The position numbers were made by a program, and so were the translations under genes. DNA of 64,000 nucleotides from an uncultured Flavobacteriales bacterium (GTDB lineage Bacteria; Bacteroidota; Bacteroidia; Flavobacteriales; UBA1820), in assembly GCA_902478645.1 (NCBI GenBank), contig CABSLV010000005.1, positions 23,512 through 87,511 on the forward strand, in the 5' to 3' direction. A model generated the notes under the pieces. It was not told the DNA's origin. It searched no databases and saw only the letters and a program-made list of their open reading frames with translations. This document shows, in pieces, positions 42,241 through 50,890 of this stretch (positions are counted from its first letter, which is position 1; every line of letters starts with the position of its first letter).

Positions 42241-43644
42241 TCAGTGCTTGCGCTTGGCCGAGATCGCGTAAAGGAACGTATAACCAATGATGGCCGCCAG
42301 CACCGAAGCCAACAGGATAGCCAGTTTCGCTTCAGAGGTATAATTCATCGCTATCTCCCGGATGGACAGATCCGTGGTGCGGAAGGCCAGTTCGGTGATG
42401 AACAACGCTACGGTAAAGCCCATACCGGCAATGATGCCCATTCCGAAGATGTGTTTCCACTTCACGCCCTCGGGCAATTTGCCGATGCCCAGTTTGACAA
42501 ACAGGAGCGTAAAGAGGAAGATACCGATCGGTTTACCTACCAGCAGACCTATTCCCACACCGAGCGCCACCGGAGTAGCGATAGCCTGGGTAAAACTCAA
42601 ATCGCCGCTCACGTTCACTCCGGCATTGGCCAAAGCGAAGACCGGCATCACCAACAGCGCCACCCAGGGAGCCAGCGTCCGCTCGACACTTGCCAGCGGG
42701 CTTTCCGCATATTTGGTGAGTTGTTTCAGTTCGAAGTACGTATCCGAAGTCTCGGCATCGGGCATCCCCCGGAATATCGTCTCCGGTCCTTTGTCCTCGA
42801 GTTTACCGAGCAGTTTCTTGGCCTTGGCCGCGTAATCCTTGGGCAACATCCCGGCATTGGTCGGGAAAGCAAAGCCCATCAACACACCGGCAATGGTGGC
42901 ATGCACTCCGGATTCGAGGATCTGCGTCCACACCACGACAAATCCCACCACGTAGTACAACCAGCGGGTGCGGGCATTGACCATGTTGGAAAAGAACAGG
43001 AAGGCCACCCCGATCAACGCAATGGCCAGCGCGCCGGTATTGAGATGCTCGGTATAGAAGAAGGCAATCACGGCGATACCTCCCAGGTCGTCCGCCACGG
43101 CCAGGGTCATCAGGAACACTTTCAGGCTCAAAGGCACCCGTTTGGCCAACAGGGAGATCACCGCCAACGAGAAGGCAATGTCGGTAGCCATCGGGATACC
43201 CCAACCTTGCTCGGCGATGTCGGCCGCATTGTGGTTGAACAGATGGTAGATGATGGCCGGAGCCAGCATTCCGCCCAAAGCGGCGGCAATGGGCAGGATC
43301 GCTTTCTTGAACGAGGAGAGTTTTCCGGCGACGAACTCGCCCTTGAGTTCCAATCCTACGCTAAAGAAGAAGATGACCATCAGCAGGTCGCTGACAAACA
43401 ACTGCAGGCTCTTCAAGTGAATCGACATGAAGTAGGATACGTGTTCTACCACCTGCCCGTTTTCCAGTGCTTTCTCCACGTGTTTGCCCAGGTTGAGGGT
43501 CAAAGGCTGGTTCCACACTGCATTGTACGTATCGGGCGAGACGTTCGCCCAGACAAATGCTGCTACCGCAGCGAAAAACAACAGCCCGCCGGTAAAGGTC
43601 GGTCCGGCGAGAATGCTTCGGAGTTTTTTCAGTTTCATTCCCAT
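42241..43644 (-). CDS. nhaA: Na+/H+ antiporter NhaA
   Basis: 467-residue inner-membrane antiporter, about twelve helices, exchanging Na+ or Li+ for H+. The key Asp residues are in MATDIAFSLAVI and LAVADDLGGIAVI (the paired Asp equivalent to E. coli 163/164). The length exceeds the usual ~390 because of a charged cytoplasmic insertion around residues 265-315 (AKAKKLLGKLEDKGPETIF). It ends LYAISAKRKH. The start is uncertain by two codons (MGMKLKK). No -7 box is evident upstream. Confidence 0.95.
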   Translation of the reverse strand: MGMKLKKLRSILAGPTFTGGLLFFAAVAAFVWANVSPDTYNAVWNQPLTLNLGKHVEKALENGQVVEHVSYFMSIHLKSLQLFVSDLLMVIFFFSVGLELKGEFVAGKLSSFKKAILPIAAALGGMLAPAIIYHLFNHNAADIAEQGWGIPMATDIAFSLAVISLLAKRVPLSLKVFLMTLAVADDLGGIAVIAFFYTEHLNTGALAIALIGVAFLFFSNMVNARTRWLYYVVGFVVVWTQILESGVHATIAGVLMGFAFPTNAGMLPKDYAAKAKKLLGKLEDKGPETIFRGMPDAETSDTYFELKQLTKYAESPLASVERTLAPWVALLVMPVFALANAGVNVSGDLSFTQAIATPVALGVGIGLLVGKPIGIFLFTLLFVKLGIGKLPEGVKWKHIFGMGIIAGMGFTVALFITELAFRTTDLSIREIAMNYTSEAKLAILLASVLAAIIGYTFLYAISAKRKH

Positions 43645-43806
43645 AATTTTCGCTATCTTTTATCCTTGTTCTTCCTTTTGCCATTCTGCGCACCCCGAGG
43701 ATCCTTTCCTAAAGAGAATCAACCTTTCCTCCCCTACCACCTCTTTTCCTTCCGCCCGGGAAATCCCAAAGCAGGGAACGTTTGGCCGGGAGCGCGCCCG
43801 TAAACC

Positions 43807-45093
43807 TTACAGCATCTTTTCCAAATCCTTTCCGATGTCCCGACGGCAATACGCCCCTTCGAAATGGATCCGGTCGACATTGGCATAGCTCTGCACCAGC
43901 GCGTCGCGGAAATCGTCGGCATAGGACGTTACTGCCAGTACGCGTCCCCCGTCGGTGAGCACCTCCCCCTGCGGGGAAAGTTTCGTCCCGGCATGGAATA
44001 CGACACTGCCCTGCACGGCATCGAGTCCGGCGATCGGCTTGCCTTTTTCGTACGCCTGGGGATAGCCTCCGGAGACCATCACCACCGTAACGGCGGCACG
44101 GGAGTCGATCTCGAAGTTCACCTGTCCCAACCTCCCCTGGGAGGCGGCATAGAGGGCTTCGAGCAGGTCGCTCTTCACCCGGGGGATCACCGCTTCGGTC
44201 TCCGGGTCGCCCATCCGCACGTTGTATTCGATCACTTTGGGTTCGCCCCCCACGTTGATCAACCCGAAGAAGACAAACCCGGTATAGACGATCCCGTCCT
44301 TCTCCAGTCCCCGGATAGTCGGGCGGACGATGCGTTCCTCGATCTTTTTCATGAATTCCCCTTGGGCAAAGGGTACGGGCGAAACCGCTCCCATGCCGCC
44401 GGTATTGAGCCCCGTATCGCCTTCCCCGATCCGCTTGTAATCCTTGGCGGAAGGGAGCAGTTTGTAGTCGTGTCCGTCGGTAATGGCAAAGACCGAAAGT
44501 TCGATCCCGGAAAGGAACTCCTCGATCACCACCTTGGCCGAAGCCGAGCCGAATTTCCCGCCGAGGATCATCTCCCGCAATTCATCCTTGGCCTGCCGGG
44601 CGTCGGGGAGGATCAGCACTCCTTTCCCCGCAGCCAGGCCGTCGGCCTTGAGTACATACGGGGGAGTAAGGCTGTCGATGAAGGCATCCGCCTGGTCGAG
44701 ATTTTCCCGGGTAAAACTCCGGTAGGCAGCCGTGGGTATGCCGTGGCGCATCATGAATTCCTTGGCGTATTCCTTGCTGCCCTCCAGGGTCGCTCCCTGG
44801 CGCGAAGGGCCGAACACCGCTACGCGGGCCAACTGGGGATCGGCGTGGAAAAAGTCGTAGATGCCGTTTACCAGCGGATCTTCCGGCCCTACCACCACGA
44901 AATCGATCGCATGGTCCAGCACGGCCTGTTTGATCGCCTGAAAATCGCCGACCTTGATCGCAAGGTTGGTCCCTACCTGCGCCGTGCCGGCATTGCCGGG
45001 AGCGATCCACAAGCGGTCGCACATCGGACTTTGCGCTATCTTCCACGCCAGGGCGTGTTCCCGCCCGCCGGAACCGAGTATCAGTACATTCAT
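43807..45093 (-). CDS. purD: Phosphoribosylamine-glycine ligase
   Basis: 428-residue ATP-grasp enzyme forming GAR in purine synthesis. Typical features: MNVLILGSGGREHALAWK at the N-terminus, IDFVVVGPEDPLVNG, the ATP-grasp domain with PYVLKADGLAAGKGVLI, and GFVFFGLINVGGEPKVIEYNVRMGDPETE. The C-terminal domain has VMVSGGYPQAYEKG. Length is normal. The ATG at 45093 overlaps the stop of the GH3 gene by 4 nt (ATGA), so it is translated from the M23-GH3-purD transcript. Confidence 0.96.
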   Translation of the reverse strand: MNVLILGSGGREHALAWKIAQSPMCDRLWIAPGNAGTAQVGTNLAIKVGDFQAIKQAVLDHAIDFVVVGPEDPLVNGIYDFFHADPQLARVAVFGPSRQGATLEGSKEYAKEFMMRHGIPTAAYRSFTRENLDQADAFIDSLTPPYVLKADGLAAGKGVLILPDARQAKDELREMILGGKFGSASAKVVIEEFLSGIELSVFAITDGHDYKLLPSAKDYKRIGEGDTGLNTGGMGAVSPVPFAQGEFMKKIEERIVRPTIRGLEKDGIVYTGFVFFGLINVGGEPKVIEYNVRMGDPETEAVIPRVKSDLLEALYAASQGRLGQVNFEIDSRAAVTVVMVSGGYPQAYEKGKPIAGLDAVQGSVVFHAGTKLSPQGEVLTDGGRVLAVTSYADDFRDALVQSYANVDRIHFEGAYCRRDIGKDLEKML

Positions 45094-46613
45094 CGTGCAA
45101 TATCTTTATTGGTGAATTTCATTTTTTCCATCGCTGCCTGCAGTCCATCGGCCAAGGTACGGTCGTTGGACAGACGGGGGATCTTGTTCTGCCCGCCCAG
45201 ACGCCCTACCGACTTCATGTACGCTGCAAAAGCCCCTTCGGGCAGCGGACGCACCACAGCCGGACGCAGGATGCGCCCTTGGATCAAATCCCGGTAATAG
45301 ATATTCTGGTGTTGCATCTCCCGGTCGAGAACTCGGGCAAAGAGGTCGGGATCGGACGGTTTTCGGGCAAACTCGATCCACCACTCGTGGTACGGGAGCC
45401 CGCTCTCGGGGGCCACCTGCGGGGCAAGGGTAAACTCCGCCACCACTGCTCCGCTCTCCCGGGCTGCCTGGGATACCGCCCGCTCGGCTTCCGCCGCAAT
45501 GACGTGCTCCCCGAAAGCCGACGTATAGTGCGCCACCCGTCCCGTTACCTTTACGCGGTACGGGGAGGTAGAGGTAAACATCACCGTATCGCCGATGCTG
45601 TACGCCCACAGGCCGGAATTGGTCGTGAGGATCAAAGCGTAGTTCACCCCTGTCTCCACCTGTGAGAGGTCTAACCGGGGTGCATCCGGCTGGCCGTAAA
45701 GGTCGGCCGGGACAAATTCGTAGAACAATCCGCTGTTTACCTCCAGCAGCAGGCTTCCGTCCCGGGCTACACTGTCGGAGGCGGCAACAAAGCCTTCGGA
45801 GGCCGGGTAAGTTTCCAGCACATCGACCTCGCGTCCGATAAGCTGACGGAAACGTTCGCGGTACGGTTCGTAGTTCACCCCACCGGTTACCATCACCGAG
45901 AAATGGGGAAAAAGTTCGCCGACCGGTTTGCCCGAGCGGGCGATGAGGCGTTCGAAATACATTTGCAGCCACGAAGGGATACCCGAGATCAAGGTCATGT
46001 CGGCCGAGATGGTCTCATCGACAATGGCCTCCACCTTCTGCTCCCAGTCCTCGATGCAATTGGTACGGTAGGAGGGCTTGCGGTTGCCCCGCAGGTAAAA
46101 AGGCACGCAATGGGCCACGATGCCCGAGAGCCGCCCGGTGAGGATGCCGTTGCGGTCTTCCAGCACAGGACTTCCTTGCAGGAAGATCATCTTCCCGCCG
46201 ACGAAGTCCACCTGACCGCTGGAAAGGATGTAACGCAGCAGCATGTCCCGCGTGGCCCGCACCTGGCATGCCAGGCCTTCCCGGGTGAGCGGGATGTATT
46301 TCGTACCGGAGGTCGTCCCCGAAGTCTTGGCAAAATACGCCGGCCGGCCGGGCCAAAGCACGTCGCGCTCGCCCTCGGCGATGCGCTGGATATAGCCGCG
46401 GAGGTCTTCGTACGTACAAAGGGGGACGCGCTGGCGATACTGCTGGTAAGTGCGGATGTCCCCGAAACCGTGCTCCCGCCCGAAAGCCGTATCGGCCGCG
46501 GCGGAGAGAAAACGCGAGAGCAACTTCTGCTGGGTTTCGATCGGATGGGCGATAAAACGGTCCGCACGGCGGATCTGACTGCGGGCAAAGGCTGTGGCAA
46601 AATACTTTTTCAT
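45090..46613 (-). CDS. GH3-family acyl-adenylate synthetase-like protein
   Basis: 507-residue member of the GH3 branch of the ANL adenylating superfamily. Motif 1 is FAKTSGTTSGTKYIPLT, motif 2 YPASEGFVAASD, and motif 3 includes GLWAYSIGDTVMFTS. Plant GH3 enzymes join amino acids to jasmonate or auxin; the bacterial substrate is unknown. Long Bacteroidota members like this are common. The start MKKYFATAFARS at 46613 is preferred to upstream in-frame codons that overlap the M23 gene. It overlaps purD by 4 nt. Confidence 0.9.
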   Translation of the reverse strand: MKKYFATAFARSQIRRADRFIAHPIETQQKLLSRFLSAAADTAFGREHGFGDIRTYQQYRQRVPLCTYEDLRGYIQRIAEGERDVLWPGRPAYFAKTSGTTSGTKYIPLTREGLACQVRATRDMLLRYILSSGQVDFVGGKMIFLQGSPVLEDRNGILTGRLSGIVAHCVPFYLRGNRKPSYRTNCIEDWEQKVEAIVDETISADMTLISGIPSWLQMYFERLIARSGKPVGELFPHFSVMVTGGVNYEPYRERFRQLIGREVDVLETYPASEGFVAASDSVARDGSLLLEVNSGLFYEFVPADLYGQPDAPRLDLSQVETGVNYALILTTNSGLWAYSIGDTVMFTSTSPYRVKVTGRVAHYTSAFGEHVIAAEAERAVSQAARESGAVVAEFTLAPQVAPESGLPYHEWWIEFARKPSDPDLFARVLDREMQHQNIYYRDLIQGRILRPAVVRPLPEGAFAAYMKSVGRLGGQNKIPRLSNDRTLADGLQAAMEKMKFTNKDIAR

Positions 46614-46630
46614 CGTTCCCGCTCCTTCGC

Positions 46631-47536
46631 TTACATTCCGAAATTGATATAATCCTGCGGATCGACCGATGCGCCGTCGATCCACAACTCAAAACGCACC
46701 ACCGGGTTCGAGGTCGCTCTGGCTCCCAATCCCGTGGTGGCGATCAGTTCCCCCTGGGAAACGCGATCGCCGGGATGCTTCTGGGTAAGGCCTACGTTCT
46801 TATAGACGGTGGACATGTTTCCCGGGTGGCTTATCACGAGTACATTGCCGCTCTCGGGGGTCCAGTCGCGGTAAATGACCGTTCCGGAGGCAACGGCAAA
46901 GATCGGCGTATTGGAGGGCGCCGAAAGATCGATCCAGAGATGATCGGTCGAGGGATCGTACGGCGCAGCCATCACCGCTCCGCGTACCGGCACGGAGAGT
47001 ACCTGCATCGAACGGGTAGTTATCGCAGCCTGCAAAGCCTCCATCTGCCGCTGCTCGACCTGACGACGGAATGCCGAATCCTGTGCCGAGGCCCAGATAA
47101 ATTGTTGGGCGTTTTTGGAAACCGAATCGACAAAGACCGAATCCTGCATCTTTTCCGGAGCGACATCCCCGGCCAGAATATCGCGAAGCACCGCCAGGTA
47201 GGCTTCGTTTTGCATCAGGCGTGTTTCCAGCGTATCGACCTGGGAAAGCAGGTGTACCGTTTGGCGGCGCAGGGCCGGGATATCGTCGGTGATCACATAC
47301 GTCTTCAGGCTGGTATAGCGCAACAGCAGGATCGTTCCCCCCACCAGCACGAGGGTAGCCACGGCCAGGAGGATGACGATGTTCATCGGGCGAAGGCGCA
47401 GGGAAAACACCTCGTGGAACATCGCTTCGTCAAAAACGATGAACTTGAAGTGATTGGTCAGTTTCCGGTGCAGACGACGACGGAAACTTTCCTTGGGTTC
47501 ATTCCCGGGGTGGGATTCCTTTTTCTTGGCAGCCAT
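46631..47536 (-). CDS. M23/LytM-family protein with degenerate metal site
   Basis: 301-residue inner-membrane-anchored protein: basic N-terminus, one membrane helix (about residues 50-72, IVILLAVATLVLVGG), a coiled-coil stretch, and a C-terminal LytM fold (from about 190). The first metal motif HxxxD survives in DHLWIDLSAPSNTPI, but the usual HxH near the end is lost: where active enzymes have HLHFELW, this one has VVRFELW, and STVYKNV replaces the xYxH strand. It is therefore probably not a peptidase and may regulate amidases, as EnvC does. The start could be 47551 instead. A consensus promoter in a repeat copy lies 37 nt upstream. Confidence 0.85.
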   Translation of the reverse strand: MAAKKKESHPGNEPKESFRRRLHRKLTNHFKFIVFDEAMFHEVFSLRLRPMNIVILLAVATLVLVGGTILLLRYTSLKTYVITDDIPALRRQTVHLLSQVDTLETRLMQNEAYLAVLRDILAGDVAPEKMQDSVFVDSVSKNAQQFIWASAQDSAFRRQVEQRQMEALQAAITTRSMQVLSVPVRGAVMAAPYDPSTDHLWIDLSAPSNTPIFAVASGTVIYRDWTPESGNVLVISHPGNMSTVYKNVGLTQKHPGDRVSQGELIATTGLGARATSNPVVRFELWIDGASVDPQDYINFGM

Positions 47537-47573
47537 TTCGTCTATCGGCATGGCATTTTCCGCCTGCCGCGTA

Positions 47574-47605
47574 CAAAGATAGTGAAAGCCGAGAGCAGAG
47601 GCAAA
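47574..47605 (-). promoter_or_regulatory. TTTG-N20-TATCTTTG promoter inside the repeat copy
   Basis: Minus strand: TTTG at 47605-47602, 20-nt spacer, TATCTTTG at 47581-47574. A full consensus match that should drive M23-GH3-purD. Confidence 0.7.
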
Positions 47606-47663
47606 CGAAAACGAAGTTTTCACTTTGACCCTGCCGAGACGCATCCTGTCTTATCCAAAGATA
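47574..47663 (-). repeat. Copy of the promoter-bearing repeat, upstream of the M23 gene
   Basis: Minus strand: TATCTTTG (47663-47656), GATAAGACAGGATGCG, TCTCGGCA, variable middle, then GCTCTCGGCTTTCAC and TATCTTTG (47581-47574). The boxes are 82 bp apart, against 85-86 in the other copies; the middle differs most. It fills the gap between nth and the M23 gene. Confidence 0.85.
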
Positions 47664-47696
47664 GATATAAAAATTCTTGGAATCCTCCCTCAAAAA

Positions 47697-48329
47697 TCAA
47701 AGCAGCGCCCGGGGATTGAGACGGGCCGTAATGATATCGCGCTCCAAGGTAGCTCCCCGCGCCGGAGAATACTCCCGGCCGTAATAGATGATCTGCAAGT
47801 GCAGGCGCGTCCAAAGATGCTGGGGGAACAACCGTTTGGCATCCCGCTCGGTCTGCTCCACATTCTTGCCCGAAGAAAGCCCCCAACGGTGCATCAGCCG
47901 GTGGATGTGCGTATCGACCGGAAAGGCCGGTACATCGAAAGCCTGGGACATGATCACCGAGGCCGTCTTGTGTCCCACTCCGGGGAGGGCTTCGAGTTCT
48001 TCAAAGGTGCGGGGCACTTCTCCTCCGTAGCGTTCCACCAAAATCCGCGACATCGCCTGAAGGTTACGCCCCTTGGTGGGAGCCAGACCGACAGGATGGA
48101 TCAGCGATACGATGCGCTCCACCGGCAGACTGGCCATCTGCTCGGGGGTTGAGGCGGCGGCAAACAAAGCGGGAGTTACCTCGTTCACCCGTTTGTCGGT
48201 AGTCTGCGCCGAAAGCATCACCGCCACCAGAAAAGTGAACGGATCGCTGTGCCGGAGCGGGATCTGCGGATCGGGATACAAGGTATCCAAAGTGCGGATG
48301 AGAAAATCGACTTTTTCCCGGAGGGTCAT
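47697..48329 (-). CDS. nth: Endonuclease III without the iron-sulphur cluster motif
   Basis: 210-residue HhH-GPD DNA glycosylase/AP lyase of base-excision repair. The helix-hairpin-helix LPGVGHKTASVIM with catalytic Lys and the catalytic Asp in FPVDTHIHRL are intact, as is VAVMLSAQTTDKRVN. The C-terminal C-x6-C-x2-C-x5-C loop that binds [4Fe-4S] in E. coli Nth is absent: the chain reads YYGREYSPARGATLERDII to its end with no Cys. It lies 22 nt after smpB. Function should be retained, as cluster-less members exist in the superfamily. Confidence 0.92.
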   Translation of the reverse strand: MTLREKVDFLIRTLDTLYPDPQIPLRHSDPFTFLVAVMLSAQTTDKRVNEVTPALFAAASTPEQMASLPVERIVSLIHPVGLAPTKGRNLQAMSRILVERYGGEVPRTFEELEALPGVGHKTASVIMSQAFDVPAFPVDTHIHRLMHRWGLSSGKNVEQTERDAKRLFPQHLWTRLHLQIIYYGREYSPARGATLERDIITARLNPRALL

Positions 48330-48350
48330 ACGGAAACTCGGTAAAGGAAG

Positions 48351-48818
48351 TTACAGCTTTATCTTGACCGCCCGGTCGGCATCGCGGCGGATGTCCTTGT
48401 CCTTGATGGATTCGCGCTTGTCGTAGAGCTTCTTTCCCCGCGCCAGGGCGATCTCCATCTTGGCCAGTCCCCGGTCGTTGATAAACAAGCGAAGGGGGAC
48501 GACCGTCAAACCCTTTTCCCGCACAGCGCGGTCCAAACGGCGCAATTCGGTGCGGGTGAGCAGCAGTTTGCGCTCGCGGCGGGCGGCGTGGTTGAAATAC
48601 ACCGTATGGTCGTACGGGTCGATGTTCATGTTGATGACGAACAGTTCCCCGTCCTTGAACTGGCAGAAACTCTCGGCGATCCGCCCTTTGCCTCCCCGCA
48701 GCGACTTGATCTCGGTGCCGTAGAGGACGATCCCGGCCGTATAGCGGTCCAACAACTCGTATTCGAAGCCGGCGCGCTTGTTGCGGATGTCGATGGTATT
48801 GGGTCTTTTGTCTTTCAT
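48351..48818 (-). CDS. smpB: SsrA-binding protein
   Basis: 155-residue basic protein that carries tmRNA to stalled ribosomes. Family blocks: NKRAGFEYELLDRYTAGIVL, GTEIKSLRGGKGRIAESF, INMNIDPYDH, RRERKLLLTR, LFINDRGLAKMEIALARGKK-type and the tail KLYDKRESIKDKDIRRDADRA. Length is normal. No -7 box is an exact match upstream (TATCTTGC near 48845 is a partial one). It heads an smpB-nth pair. tmRNA itself is not in the window. Confidence 0.97.
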   Translation of the reverse strand: MKDKRPNTIDIRNKRAGFEYELLDRYTAGIVLYGTEIKSLRGGKGRIAESFCQFKDGELFVINMNIDPYDHTVYFNHAARRERKLLLTRTELRRLDRAVREKGLTVVPLRLFINDRGLAKMEIALARGKKLYDKRESIKDKDIRRDADRAVKIKL

Positions 48819-48870
48819 GGTTTCGGATGAAAAAGGAGAGGCAAGATACGAAAAAAGAAAGAGCGCAGGA

Positions 48871-49806
48871 TCACCCTTCCCCGTGTCCTTCCTGCGGCTG
48901 GGTCGGCAGGCGTTTGGCTTTGCGCCGCTCGCGCAGGTTGTTCAGCCAGGCGTTGAGCACCACTACGGACAGGATGATGGCCGCCCCGAGGTAGAACGCG
49001 CCGGACATCCGCTCGTCGGGATACAGGGCTGCCGCCATGAGCATGGCATAGACCGGTTCGAGGTTGATGTTGAGCATCACCGTAAAGGGCGAAAGGTAGC
49101 GGAACAGCTGGATCATCCGCACATTGGTGTACGAGGTGCAGACCACCGCCAGGAACAGGATGCCCAACGCGTCCTTGAGGCTCACTTGGCCCAAACCCTG
49201 CACGAAACCTTCCGTGGGAGCGAACAGTGCTGCAACTACCACGACGGCTCCCGCCATTTCGTAAAACGAGATCATCACCGTATCGTTGGGAAAACGGACG
49301 AACCACTTGCTGTTGATGATGGAATAGCACGCCGAGACGAACGATGCAGCCAGGGCCGTAACGATCCCGCCGTGGTACTCGGCATTCTGTCCCGAGATGA
49401 TGAAGATGCCCACCACGACGATGAGCCCGAAGACAACCTCGTGCGCCCGCAAGCGCCGATGGTAAAACAGGGGTTCGAGCAGCGAGGCGAACAGCGCTCC
49501 GGTGGAGAGCATGGCCATCGTAACCGATACGTTGGCCTGCTTGATGGCCGAGAAGAACAGCACCCAATGGATCCCGATGACTCCGCCGGAGAGCAGCAGC
49601 AGCACCACGTTACGCCACCCTACGCGGAACGACATGCCCCGCAGCCACATGAAGGCTCCCAGACACACGCAGGTAAGCCCCGTGCGGTAGATGGTCAGCG
49701 CCGTGGGCGGGGTGTCAATGTAGCGTCCCAAGATACCGGTAAACCCGAAAATGAGAATGATCAGGTGGAGCGAAAGGTACGGACGGGCTTTGTTACTTTT
49801 TTGCAT
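48871..49806 (-). CDS. EamA/DMT-superfamily transporter
   Basis: 311-residue membrane protein with ten helices in two EamA repeats (ALTIYRTGLTCVCLGAFMWL and GIVTALAASFVSACYSIINS). The tail is basic and soluble (RERRKAKRLPTQ). It may export amino acids or metabolites; the substrate is unknown. The start MQKSNKARPYL at 49806 overlaps the 3' end of the LptF/G gene by 14 nt, which argues for co-transcription with tgt and lptF/G. Four DMT genes occur in this window. Confidence 0.88.
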   Translation of the reverse strand: MQKSNKARPYLSLHLIILIFGFTGILGRYIDTPPTALTIYRTGLTCVCLGAFMWLRGMSFRVGWRNVVLLLLSGGVIGIHWVLFFSAIKQANVSVTMAMLSTGALFASLLEPLFYHRRLRAHEVVFGLIVVVGIFIISGQNAEYHGGIVTALAASFVSACYSIINSKWFVRFPNDTVMISFYEMAGAVVVVAALFAPTEGFVQGLGQVSLKDALGILFLAVVCTSYTNVRMIQLFRYLSPFTVMLNINLEPVYAMLMAAALYPDERMSGAFYLGAAIILSVVVLNAWLNNLRERRKAKRLPTQPQEGHGEG

Positions 49807-50890
49807 GGCGGTACAGGTAATAAGCGATCCCGGCAAAGAGGATATTGGGCAGCCAGATCCAAAACAGCGGAGAACCGTCGGTACTCTTGGCCGCCGTGGT
49901 TTCAAACACGCGAAGCATGAACAGATAGGCCGCCATCAGGACGATACCGATAGCGATGTTGATCCCCGTACCTCCGCGTTTTTTGCGCGAGCACAGTGCT
50001 ACGGCCAACACCGTGAGGATGAGCGAGGAAAATGGCAAGGCCACACGTTTGTACCGTTCGGTAATCAGGGTACGCACGTCGGGCGATCCGCGCTGCTGTT
50101 CGAGCCGGATGAGTTTCTCCAGTTCGATGGAGTTTTTCTTGTCGCCCACGTGTTTGTCCATCGAAAAATCGGCCGGGGTAAAGGCAAACACGGTGTCGAT
50201 CGTATAACCGGAGGTGATGTCTTCCGAGCCGTCCTCCCTGAGGTCTTTCGAGAAATAGTTGGTCAGGCGGTAACGCGAGGTCTCCCGGTCGTAGGTGATG
50301 TGTTCCGAGGAAAACTTGTGGGTCATCGTACCGGTGGAGTCGTACTGCTCGAACGTGAAATACGAACCCACGGCACGCCCCACGTTCCAGTCCTTGATGT
50401 AGATGATCTGCCCCGGACCTACCTGCTTGTGGATATCCTGAATAACCAGATAATTATCGTCACGCGGCTTGACGTAACGCGCCTCGAAATCCAGACGCCG
50501 GATGTTGGAGTACGGCAGGATAAAATTGTTGATCAGCAGCGAAAGCGCCGTAAGCAGCACCGCGCCGTAGAGGTACGGGCGGAGGAAACGGTTGTAGTTG
50601 ACCCCCGCGCTCATGATGGCGATGATCTCCGAACGGGCGGCAAACTTCGAGGTAAAGATGGTCGCCGCCAAAAAGACCACTAGCGACATGTACATATTGC
50701 CGTAGTACAGGGCAAAGTTCAGGTAATACGTGGCGATCTCGGATGCCGGTGCCTGGTTGGTGAGATACTTGTCGATCTTCTCGGACATATCCACGATGGT
50801 GGCCAGGATGAGCACCACCAGCTCGGTTACCACAAAGGTGCCGAGAAAATTCTTCAGGATATACCGGTCGAGTATCTTCAGGGGTCTCAT
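49793..50890 (-). CDS. LptF/LptG-family permease
   Basis: 365-residue YjgP/YjgQ-family inner-membrane protein of the lipopolysaccharide export machine. The start reads MRPLKILDRYILKNFLGTF, a standard family opening; six helices lie in two groups around a periplasmic jellyroll (about residues 100-260). The block IIAIMSAGVNYNRFLRPY in the first group matches the coupling region to LptB. LptB is not in the window. The ATG at 50890 makes an ATGA overlap with the tgt stop. Confidence 0.92.
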   Translation of the reverse strand: MRPLKILDRYILKNFLGTFVVTELVVLILATIVDMSEKIDKYLTNQAPASEIATYYLNFALYYGNMYMSLVVFLAATIFTSKFAARSEIIAIMSAGVNYNRFLRPYLYGAVLLTALSLLINNFILPYSNIRRLDFEARYVKPRDDNYLVIQDIHKQVGPGQIIYIKDWNVGRAVGSYFTFEQYDSTGTMTHKFSSEHITYDRETSRYRLTNYFSKDLREDGSEDITSGYTIDTVFAFTPADFSMDKHVGDKKNSIELEKLIRLEQQRGSPDVRTLITERYKRVALPFSSLILTVLAVALCSRKKRGGTGINIAIGIVLMAAYLFMLRVFETTAAKSTDGSPLFWIWLPNILFAGIAYYLYRHAKK

